Assembly: GCA_030593425.1 (NCBI GenBank)
Contig: JAUVHF010000080.1
Coordinates: 1-6,926, forward strand
Direction of reading: 5' to 3'
DNA: 6,926 nt
From: Anaerolineales bacterium
GTDB lineage: Bacteria > Chloroflexota > Anaerolineae > UBA7937
Positions 1 through 5,027 of this stretch are shown here, in pieces (position 1 is the stretch's first letter; each line of letters begins with the position of its first letter). Made by a program: the position numbers and the translations under genes. The notes under the pieces were generated by a model. It saw only the letters and a list, made by a program, of their open reading frames with translations, did no database searches and was not told where the DNA came from.

Positions 1-2
1 TG

Positions 3-17
3 TAGTAGTGGTAGTAG
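3..17 (+). promoter_or_regulatory. Candidate DnaA-trio element
   Basis: The run TAG TAG TGG TAG TAG, read 3'-to-5', is GAT GAT GGT GAT GAT. Four of five units fit the DnaA-trio consensus 3'-(G/A)A(T/C)-5' described for the B. subtilis basal unwinding system, where a DnaA filament grips single-stranded DNA. The orientation also fits: in B. subtilis the trio strand reads trios, then a GC-rich gap, then TGTGGA-type boxes, and here a TGTGGATAA-like box (30-38) lies 3' on the same strand. The gap of 12 bases is longer than I recall for B. subtilis. The run sits at the window edge and could extend leftward. A chance trinucleotide repeat is the alternative. Confidence 0.4.
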
Positions 18-175
18 GACCAGTTGAAAGGTGGAAAACTCTCTGGGATAGCCTGGGCCAAGCTCTATTCTGGTCTAGCAGTTGGTGGAGAAGGTGTGTA
101 CTGGATGGACGGAGAGCGGGACGGGATGGCGATTAGAAGTGGTGATGGGTTCCCTATCATTGTGTAAGCCCCCGG

Positions 176-184
176 TTATCCCCA
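176..184 (+). promoter_or_regulatory. DnaA box, one mismatch
   Basis: TTATCCCCA differs from the consensus TTATCCACA only at position 7. It has the same orientation as the two perfect boxes and starts 20 bp before the first of them, suggesting a cooperative DnaA array. Confidence 0.6.
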
Positions 185-195
185 GATCAGGGATG

Positions 196-204
196 TTATC
201 CACA
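196..204 (+). promoter_or_regulatory. DnaA box, perfect consensus
   Basis: TTATCCACA is an exact match to the strong consensus box bound by DnaA domain IV. It lies within 105 bp of the dnaA stop codon. Confidence 0.88.
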
Positions 205-217
205 GGAAAAAGGGGAG

Positions 218-226
218 TTATCCACA
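218..226 (+). promoter_or_regulatory. DnaA box, perfect consensus
   Basis: A second exact TTATCCACA starts 22 bp after the previous one in the same orientation. Two exact 9-mers this close are very unlikely by chance and are the main support for the origin call. Confidence 0.88.
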
Positions 227-297
227 AACGTTGGGGAAAAGGGCTTCCCTCCCTTCGGATCCTGAACGGACAAGGCTCCTGGGAAGGGCTTCCTAGT

Positions 298-1641
298 CTA
301 AGGGAGGGCATGGTAGAGCATCTCCTTGATGGAGAGCAACTCCCGCCGCAAGGAGTCCTCGTCGGCGAGGGAAGATATCTTCTCGTAGCCGTAGAGAATG
401 GTGGAATGATCTCGGCCGCCCAGAGCCTTACCGATCTCCAGGAGAGAGGAGGCGGTCTCTTCGCGGGCTAGGTACATAGCCACTTGACGAGGGAAGGCCA
501 CCGCCTTGCTGCGGCGAGGGCTCTTGAGGTCATCCAGGGAAAGGTTGTAGAAGCCAGCAACTGCCTCCATAATCTGGGAGAGGGAGGGAGGTTCACGGCG
601 AGGGCTCAACTCTCGCAAGGCAGCTGTGGCTACCTCGACCGAGAGGGAGCGATTGAGAAGTTGAGCATAGGCCACCACGCGGTTGAGAGACCCTTCCAAT
701 TCGCGAATATTGCTCTGGATCTTATGGGCCAAAAAATCGATCACCTCCGCCGGGATGGGGTGGGACTGGCTCTCCGCTTTGAAGCGGAGGATGGCAGTAC
801 GGGTCTCCAGATCGGGGGGCTGGATGTCGGCGATCAACCCCCATTCGAAGCGGGAGCGCAACCGCTCCTCGAGGGTGGGGATAGCTTTGGGGGGGCGATC
901 GCTGGAGATGACGATCTGCTTATTAGCAGAGCGCAAGGTATTGAAGGTGTGGAAGAACTCTTCTTGAGTGCTCTCCTTGCCGGCGATAAACTGGATATCG
1001 TCCACCAGGAGGACGTCTATATGGCGGTATTTCAAACGGAACTCTTCGGTGGTCTGGTTACGGATGGAGTTGATCAAGTCGTTAGTGAATGTCTCCGAGG
1101 AGATGTAAAGGACCCTTAAGTTCTTTGTGGAGGGCACATGCCCGATAGCGTGGAGGAGATGGGTCTTCCCCAAACCCACGCCTCCGTAGAGGAAGAGGGG
1201 GTTATAAGCCTCGGCAGGCCTATGAGCCACGGCATAGGCGGCGGCATGGGCCAAGCGGTTGCTACTCCCCACGATGAAGGTTTCAAAAGTGTATCTGGGG
1301 TTAAGGGATAGCGAAGACAGAGGAGGCGTCCTTACAGGATCCCGTGGGAAGGCGAGAGCAGGCTCCTCTAGGAGGGGCGAGGAGGGTTGTGTCTGATGGG
1401 CCTTGACTATGAATCTGACTTCTACTGTGTGACCCTGAATGCCCGCCAGAGTCCTCTTGATGGTGCCCAAGAGGCGGTTCTCCAACCACTCTTTGGCGTA
1501 GGGGCTCTCCGTCCCCACGATAAGAAGGCCGTCCTCGTAGGAGACGGCAAACGTCCCCTTGAGCCAGGTGTCGTAGGTGGCCCGGGTCATCTGGAGTTGC
1601 AGCTCACCCTGGGCGACCTGCCAGATTCGATGGGCGTCCAC
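298..1641 (-). CDS. dnaA: Chromosomal replication initiator protein DnaA
   Basis: DnaA is the AAA+ ATPase that binds DnaA boxes and opens the origin; the boxes lie just downstream. At 447 aa the length is typical. Domain I (about 1-80) starts with the helix IWQVAQGELQLQ and contains the usual TYDTWL block. A Pro/Ser-rich linker follows (about 84-112). The AAA+ core has Walker A GGVGLGKT (153-160), Walker B VLLVDD (210-215), the sensor I region ISSD (245-248), the arginine-finger block LRSRFEWGL (261-269) and sensor II NIRELEG (311-317). Domain IV carries the box-binding signature GGRDHSTI (408-415). I chose the GTG at 1641, with AGGAGAGG 11 nt upstream and domain I beginning at once. An in-frame ATG at 1857 would add 72 residues unlike DnaA. 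One oddity: the His usually following the DH(T/S)T block is Tyr417. The product call is near certain. Confidence 0.97.
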   Translation of the reverse strand: MDAHRIWQVAQGELQLQMTRATYDTWLKGTFAVSYEDGLLIVGTESPYAKEWLENRLLGTIKRTLAGIQGHTVEVRFIVKAHQTQPSSPLLEEPALAFPRDPVRTPPLSSLSLNPRYTFETFIVGSSNRLAHAAAYAVAHRPAEAYNPLFLYGGVGLGKTHLLHAIGHVPSTKNLRVLYISSETFTNDLINSIRNQTTEEFRLKYRHIDVLLVDDIQFIAGKESTQEEFFHTFNTLRSANKQIVISSDRPPKAIPTLEERLRSRFEWGLIADIQPPDLETRTAILRFKAESQSHPIPAEVIDFLAHKIQSNIRELEGSLNRVVAYAQLLNRSLSVEVATAALRELSPRREPPSLSQIMEAVAGFYNLSLDDLKSPRRSKAVAFPRQVAMYLAREETASSLLEIGKALGGRDHSTILYGYEKISSLADEDSLRRELLSIKEMLYHALP

Positions 1642-1781
1642 GCTCTCTATGACCTCTCCTGGACGGAGAAAAAGGGCAGCATGCCAAGATCGGGAGGGAG
1701 ACCTTCCTTTACTTCGGATGTTTCCTTCCCTGGCCTGCCACGTGCCAGCCTGCCCTGGTACTTGCCAGGCCGGGAGCAGAC

Positions 1782-1796
1782 AGACCCTGAGGGTCT
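1782..1796. repeat. Palindrome AGACCCT-G-AGGGTCT
   Basis: Perfect 7-bp arms around a single central base, inside the dnaA leader. It could be an RNA hairpin or a protein-binding site. No T-run follows on either strand, so it is not an obvious terminator. Confidence 0.5.
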
Positions 1797-1831
1797 TTCC
1801 TTCGACACTGAGTCCCTCCCGCGGACCCAGA

Positions 1832-1844
1832 GGTCCTCGGGACC
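1832..1844. repeat. Small dyad GGTCC-TCG-GGACC
   Basis: Perfect 5-bp arms with a 3-base loop. It is weak alone but part of a series of dyads in the dnaA leader. Confidence 0.35.
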
Positions 1845-1852
1845 GAAGGGGA

Positions 1853-1869
1853 GGCATCCTCAGGATGCC
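1853..1869. repeat. Palindrome GGCATCCT-C-AGGATGCC
   Basis: Perfect 8-bp arms around one central base, the longest palindrome in the dnaA leader. It overlaps the spurious upstream ATG at 1857. It may be an operator or an RNA hairpin. No T-tract is present. Confidence 0.55.
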
Positions 1870-1902
1870 GAACGCACTAGGTTGTCCTTGATAAGTTTCG
1901 GT

Positions 1903-1917
1903 GGTACAAATTGTACC
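1903..1917. repeat. Palindrome GGTACAA-A-TTGTACC
   Basis: Perfect 7-bp arms around one central base. It is more AT-rich than the neighbouring dyads and looks like a dimeric repressor operator. No partner regulator is encoded nearby, so the role is unknown. Confidence 0.5.
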
Positions 1918-2072
1918 TGCGGGGTTTTAAGCTGGTGCCCCAACCTTGGAAGTGAAGGATCGTCCAAATGATGGGACGCCATGAGGGATCTCTCCCCCTG
2001 GGGTAAAGCCGCCGGGCCAAAACAAGCCAGGACTCTCTGGGGGAAGAAGAGCCCGTTCCGCAAATCGTTTCT

Positions 2073-2101
2073 ATTGTAGCAGAGAAGTTATCCTCTGACA
2101 A
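2073..2101 (-). promoter_or_regulatory. Sigma-70-type promoter, probably for dnaA
   Basis: On the minus strand TTGTCA (2101-2096) is separated by exactly 17 bp from TACAAT (2078-2073). Both hexamers match the consensus at five of six positions (TTGACA, TATAAT). The predicted start is near 2066. The only downstream gene on this strand is dnaA. The spacer holds TTATCCTCT (plus strand 2088-2096), a DnaA-box-like 9-mer with two mismatches that could allow autoregulation, though this is speculative. Confidence 0.7.
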
Positions 2102-2102
2102 T
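2073..2102. repeat. Imperfect dyad covering the divergent promoter region
   Basis: ATTGT (2073-2077) pairs with ACAAT (2098-2102), and CAGAG (2080-2084) with CTCTG (2093-2097), with two unpaired bases on the left arm. The dyad coincides with the -10 and -35 hexamers of the minus-strand promoter. Read on the plus strand it also gives a weak promoter-like pair, TTGTAG (2074-2079), 17 bp, GACAAT (2097-2102), which could serve the DUF4015 gene. It may be an operator or only a consequence of back-to-back promoter hexamers. Confidence 0.4.
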
Positions 2103-2104
2103 AT

Positions 2105-2124
2105 CTTAGACCTTAAAATCTAAG
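2105..2124 (+). promoter_or_regulatory. Small hairpin whose 3' arm enters a strong Shine-Dalgarno
   Basis: CTTAGA (2105-2110) and TCTAAG (2119-2124) form a 6-bp stem with an 8-nt A/T-rich loop. The right arm overlaps the first bases of the ribosome-binding sequence at 2121-2130, so folding could partly mask it. The stem is short and its effect is inferred. Confidence 0.35.
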
Positions 2125-2130
2125 GAGGAG
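2121..2130 (+). promoter_or_regulatory. Strong Shine-Dalgarno without an ATG/GTG/TTG at normal spacing
   Basis: TAAGGAGGAG is nearly the full anti-16S complement, as good as the sites before apt and the 75-aa gene. No ATG, GTG or TTG lies 4-14 nt downstream. The only near-cognate codon is ATT at 2135-2137, in frame with the DUF4015 gene. The first ATG (2151) is 20 nt away, is in another frame and has its own weaker AAGGAA. Confidence 0.55.
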
Positions 2131-2150
2131 ACCGATTTTTAAGGAAAGTT

Positions 2151-2216
2151 ATGGTCAAGCGGAGGAGGGCAGGAAGCGGCTTGTTCCCCTCCCCGGCCGC
2201 TATGGCCTCTTGGTGA
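2151..2216 (+). CDS. Possible 21-codon leader ORF coupled to the next gene
   Basis: It has an ATG with AAGGAA (2141-2146) 4 nt upstream. It encodes 21 residues beginning MVKRRRAGSG and ending AAMASW, then TGA. The stop overlaps a GTG of the large downstream frame as GTGA (2213-2216), a classic translational-coupling arrangement, and that downstream start lacks its own ribosome-binding site. No known attenuation peptide is evident. Alternatives are that it is not translated, or that it is the true basic N-terminus of the large protein separated by a frameshift. Confidence 0.3.
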   Translation: MVKRRRAGSGLFPSPAAMASW

Positions 2217-4384
2217 AGGGCATAGTCTTCACCCTCTTGACTTTCTCGCTATTGGTGGCGGTGATGGCCTGGCTCCTCTATCTCGACGAGAAGGTGGTTC
2301 TAGGGATAGTTACCGATGAGCTCACGGGGCTGCCCCTAGCCGGTGCCGTGGTCACCATAGGCGAGAGCGTCCAGGCTACAGATGACCAGGGGCGCTTTCG
2401 CTTTCAGGGTTTGAGGGGAAACCTGGCCGTCTCCGTCCAAGCGGAGGGGTATCTGGAGACTAGGGGGCGCATAGAGGTGGGGGGACTCTTCGCTAAGGAG
2501 TTTCCTCTGGAGGTGATCCTCAGTCCTAACCTCCTGATAGGCACCGTGCGAGATGGGGAGAGTGGACAGCCTGTGCCCGGGGCCAAGATCTCTACAGGGA
2601 GGCAGATCACCTGGAGCGATGCCCAGGGAAGTTTTACCTTTCGCCGCCTGAAAATAGGGGCTACTATCTCCATCCTCGCCCCGGGGTATGAGCCTGGGGA
2701 GGCGGTTTTTCAGGGAGAGGAGGCCCAAGAGATACCTCTTCAGCCCTGGGTCACGGTGGTAGAGGTGAAGGATGAGAGGGGGTTCCCCATCGCAGAAGCG
2801 GTCGTCTGGGCCGGGGAAGAGGTAGCGGAGAGAGGCCGGGGAGGGGTCTTCTTCCTGCGCCGCTTGAAGGAAGGGGCCCAGATCTCTGTTCTGGCTGAGG
2901 GGTACTATGGGGCGGAAGTCATCTATGAGGGCCACTCGCCTTTGGAGGTAGTATTGCAGCGGAGCAGGGTAGTGGTAGCGGTCTATGACCTCTACACCGG
3001 CCAGCCGCTGCCCGGGGTGCTCCTATCCTGGGTGAACGACTCCTTCGTAACCGATGCCCAAGGGCAGAGCCAGATAGAGGGAGTTAAGGCGGGGGATCGA
3101 TTCCAACTGCAGGTGGACGGCTACGAGGGTGGGGAGGTGATATACGGCGGGGAGGGGATCCTGGAGGTCGCCTTGCGACCCCATACCCTCCAGGGGGTAG
3201 TAAGGGACGGGGGTACGGGCAGCCCCATTCCCGATGTCGTTGTTCGGGTGGGGGAGAGAGTTTTTCATACCGATGCTAACGGGAGCTACTATCTGACTGA
3301 TCTACCCGCCCAGGCGGTTTTGACTTTTAGCGCCCGGGGGTTCAAAGATCTCCAGGTCGCCGTGCCCCATTCGACTACCCTGGACGTGGTCTTGCAGCCT
3401 CTGGAGGCCACCTTTGAGGCCAAGGGTATATACATCGCTTTTGGCCTCTTGGCTTCGGAGGAGAAGGTACGGTCTCTCATCGATATGGTAGCCCGCACGG
3501 AGTTGAACGCCATAGTGGTGGATATAAAGGGGGATTCGGGACGGCTAGCCTACCATAGCCAGAACCCACTGGCCCTAGAGGTAGGAGCGGAACAGAAGGG
3601 GTTGATGGAGGCCCAAGAACTCCTCCGCCTCTGTCGGGAAAGAGGCATCTATACTATCGCGCGGCTGGTGGTCTTCAAGGACTCGGTCCTGGCGAGGGGG
3701 AGGCCAGATTTGACCATTAAGCGGCCGGATGGGACGCTCTTTGCCGATAGAAAGGGCTCTTTATGGGTCGATCCCTTCCGCGAGGAGGTGTGGGGGTATA
3801 ATATCGCCATCGCCCGCGAGGTGGCGGCCCTGGGTTTCGACGAGTTGCAGTTCGACTATATCCGTTTCCCTACCGACGGGGAGACCGGATCGCTGATCTA
3901 TTCCCAGCCAAGCACGCCGGAGTCTCGCTATGGGGCTATCCAGGACTTCATGGCTCAGTTGGAAGGGGCGCTGGAACCTTATCACGTCTTCACCTCCGCC
4001 GACATCTTCGGCCTAACCGCTTGGCTGGACCACGAGGCCAATATCGGACAGATGGTGGAGAATGTGGCTCCCTACGTGGATTATCTATCTCCCATGCTCT
4101 ACCCCTCCACCTTCACCCCCGGCCTCCTGCATTGGGGGGCGGATAAGAGGCCGACCGAGTACCCCTATGAGGTAGTATATGAGAGCCTCATCAGGATGCG
4201 AGACCGCACTGATAAGCCCCTGCGGCCCTGGCTTCAACATTTCGCCGACTACAAGTACCATCTCCCCTTCGGCTTGGAGGAGTATAGGGCGCAGATGGAA
4301 GCGGCCTACGACGCTGGGGCCGAGGGTTGGCTCTTCTGGAACGCCCAGGGTGTATACGAGGAGGCACTCTTTCAAAATGATTAG
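2210..4384 (+). CDS. Membrane-anchored protein with five CarboxypepD-reg-like repeats and DUF4015 domain
   Basis: Residues about 4-24 form one hydrophobic segment, likely an uncleaved anchor with the rest outside the cytoplasm. Five tandem repeats of about 72 residues follow (about 29-104, 107-178, 180-250, 251-323, 325-397). Each has a GxVxDxxTGxPLPGAxV-like strand, a TDAQGxFxF-like turn, GY and a closing LEVxLQ, as in carboxypeptidase regulatory-like folds. Repeat 3 has lost the D-x-x-G turn. Residues about 405-724 match the DUF4015 (putative glycoside hydrolase, PF13200) pattern: VVDIKGD (436-442), FDELQFDYIRFP (543-554), PMLYPSTF (628-635), GWLFW (706-710). Acidic residues in the second block are candidate catalytic groups; the substrate is unknown. 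The start is uncertain: TTG 2210 or GTG 2213 lacks a ribosome-binding site, and the frame stays open upstream to 2117, with an AUU at 2135 behind a strong one. Extension would add basic residues before the anchor. Confidence 0.85.
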   Translation: MVKGIVFTLLTFSLLVAVMAWLLYLDEKVVLGIVTDELTGLPLAGAVVTIGESVQATDDQGRFRFQGLRGNLAVSVQAEGYLETRGRIEVGGLFAKEFPLEVILSPNLLIGTVRDGESGQPVPGAKISTGRQITWSDAQGSFTFRRLKIGATISILAPGYEPGEAVFQGEEAQEIPLQPWVTVVEVKDERGFPIAEAVVWAGEEVAERGRGGVFFLRRLKEGAQISVLAEGYYGAEVIYEGHSPLEVVLQRSRVVVAVYDLYTGQPLPGVLLSWVNDSFVTDAQGQSQIEGVKAGDRFQLQVDGYEGGEVIYGGEGILEVALRPHTLQGVVRDGGTGSPIPDVVVRVGERVFHTDANGSYYLTDLPAQAVLTFSARGFKDLQVAVPHSTTLDVVLQPLEATFEAKGIYIAFGLLASEEKVRSLIDMVARTELNAIVVDIKGDSGRLAYHSQNPLALEVGAEQKGLMEAQELLRLCRERGIYTIARLVVFKDSVLARGRPDLTIKRPDGTLFADRKGSLWVDPFREEVWGYNIAIAREVAALGFDELQFDYIRFPTDGETGSLIYSQPSTPESRYGAIQDFMAQLEGALEPYHVFTSADIFGLTAWLDHEANIGQMVENVAPYVDYLSPMLYPSTFTPGLLHWGADKRPTEYPYEVVYESLIRMRDRTDKPLRPWLQHFADYKYHLPFGLEEYRAQMEAAYDAGAEGWLFWNAQGVYEEALFQND

Positions 4385-4386
4385 AG

Positions 4387-4415
4387 TTGCAAAAGAAGCC
4401 GCCCTCTGATAAACT
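4387..4415 (+). promoter_or_regulatory. Weak possible promoter for apt
   Basis: TTGCAA (4387-4392), a 17-bp spacer, then TAAACT (4410-4415), each matching the sigma-70 consensus at four of six positions. It lies in the 61-bp gap after the DUF4015 gene. apt may equally be co-transcribed with that gene, since no terminator separates them. Confidence 0.3.
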
Positions 4416-4445
4416 AACCTGGTTTGAAAAAAGGAGGGGTAGAGC

Positions 4446-4958
4446 ATGGAACTAGTGGAGATGATACGCAACATCCCCGATTTTCCGGTGGAGGGGATCC
4501 TCTTCAGGGATATCACCACCCTGATCAAAGACCCTGACGCCTTTCAAGAGGCGGTGGACGCCCTGCTTGACAGTTGCGTGGGCCAGGAGATAGATCTGGT
4601 GGTGGCCATAGAGGCCCGGGGCCTCATCTTCGGGGCCCCCATGGCCTATGAGTTGGGGGCGGGCTTCGTCCCCGTGCGGAAGCCCGAGAAACTCCCCGGG
4701 GAGAAGATCGCCGCCTCCTATACGTTAGAGTACGGGACCAACGTCTTGGAAATGCACGCCGATGCCATCGAGCCCGGGCAGAGGGTGCTTATCGTGGATG
4801 ACCTTTTGGCCACCGGGGGCTCGGCCAAGGCCACGGCGGAACTAGTGGAGAGGCTGGGCGGAGAGGTGGTGGGGTTCGTCTTCCTCATCGAACTCACCGA
4901 CCTGAGAGGGATAGATAAACTGAAGGGGTACGAGGTCTTCTCCCTGATAGAATATTGA
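4446..4958 (+). CDS. apt: Adenine phosphoribosyltransferase
   Basis: This cytoplasmic purine-salvage enzyme converts adenine plus PRPP to AMP and pyrophosphate. At 170 aa it has the normal family length and is intact. Visible signatures are the N-terminal IPDFPVEGILFRDIT (10-24), EARGLIFGAP (56-65), the flexible-loop region RKPEKLPGE (78-86), YTLEYGT (92-98), which is typical of adenine-specific members, and the PRPP-binding motif VLIVDDLLATGGSA (114-127) with its two acidic residues. The ATG at 4446 is supported by AGGAGG (4432-4437), 8 nt upstream. It follows the DUF4015 gene by 61 bp and ends just before a strong terminator. There is no obvious functional link to its neighbours. Confidence 0.97.
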   Translation: MELVEMIRNIPDFPVEGILFRDITTLIKDPDAFQEAVDALLDSCVGQEIDLVVAIEARGLIFGAPMAYELGAGFVPVRKPEKLPGEKIAASYTLEYGTNVLEMHADAIEPGQRVLIVDDLLATGGSAKATAELVERLGGEVVGFVFLIELTDLRGIDKLKGYEVFSLIEY

Positions 4959-4979
4959 GGGAGAGTGGCCAACCGACAA

Positions 4980-5008
4980 GAAAGCCGAGCGCCCGGCGCT
5001 CGGCTTTC
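4980..5008. terminator. Strong bidirectional intrinsic terminator between apt and rfbB
   Basis: Perfect 14-bp arms, GAAAGCCGAGCGCC (4980-4993) and GGCGCTCGGCTTTC (4995-5008), around one central C; the real loop would be wider. The plus strand continues CTTTCCTTCTCT and the minus strand CTTTCTTG, so short pyrimidine-rich tails exist both ways. It lies 21 bp after the apt stop and 19 bp after the rfbB stop, between convergent genes, so it should end both transcripts. Confidence 0.88.
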
Positions 5009-5027
5009 CTTCTCTGGAGGTTGTTTC

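Larger units (their letters stand above)
1..297. other. oriC: Probable chromosomal replication origin (oriC), partial
   Basis: This gene-free stretch lies directly downstream of the dnaA stop codon, the usual place for a bacterial origin (between dnaA and dnaN; dnaN would lie beyond the left edge). It holds two perfect DnaA boxes (196-204, 218-226) and one single-mismatch box (176-184), all reading TTATCC.. on the plus strand, starting 20 and 22 bp apart, so roughly on one face of the helix. Two weaker boxes with 7 of 9 matches read the other way: GGTGGAAAA at 30-38 and GGTGGAGAA at 84-92. A TAG-rich trinucleotide run sits at 3-17. No clearly AT-rich unwinding element is visible, and it may lie left of the window. 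Short frames crossing the region show no recognisable protein. Placement by dnaA and the boxes is solid; origin activity is inferred. Confidence 0.72.
1642..2066 (-). other. Long structured 5' leader of dnaA
   Basis: If the inferred promoter is right, dnaA mRNA starts near 2066 and has about 425 nt before its GTG. I see no convincing gene here. A 67-codon minus-strand frame ending at 1860 resembles nothing I know, and rpmH, a common upstream neighbour of dnaA, is absent. The stretch is unusually rich in short palindromes (1732-1771 nested, 1782-1796, 1832-1844, 1853-1869, 1903-1917), so the leader RNA can fold. No known riboswitch or small RNA class was recognised. Confidence 0.45.

Noticed and set aside
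239..293. Short GGGAAG/CTTCCC repeats after dnaA, considered as a dnaA terminator
   Set aside because: The stems are short and imperfect and lack a T-run on the minus strand.
82..471. Plus-strand frame of 129 codons across the DnaA boxes and the dnaA 3' end
   Set aside because: It runs antisense over the DnaA C-terminus and through the origin boxes. Its product resembles no known protein.
484..1119. Plus-strand frame of 211 codons antisense to dnaA
   Set aside because: It is the mirror of a well-conserved gene in GC-rich DNA, with no ribosome-binding site or recognisable domain.
1642..1857. In-frame 72-residue N-terminal extension of DnaA from an ATG at 1857
   Set aside because: The extra residues are Gly/Arg/Pro-rich and unlike DnaA, overlap several palindromes, and domain I begins right after the GTG at 1641, which has its own ribosome-binding site.
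1387..1971. Plus-strand frame of 194 codons antisense to the dnaA start and leader
   Set aside because: There is no family resemblance, it spans coding and palindromic leader sequence alike, and nothing supports its start.
1860..2063. Minus-strand 67-codon frame in the dnaA leader, considered as rpmH or a leader peptide
   Set aside because: It is not L34-like (no basic RTYQPS-type sequence), has no convincing ribosome-binding site, and its composition looks non-coding.
2336..2935. Minus-strand 199-codon frame inside the DUF4015 gene
   Set aside because: It is antisense to the clearly repetitive, coding beta-sandwich region and has no recognisable domain.
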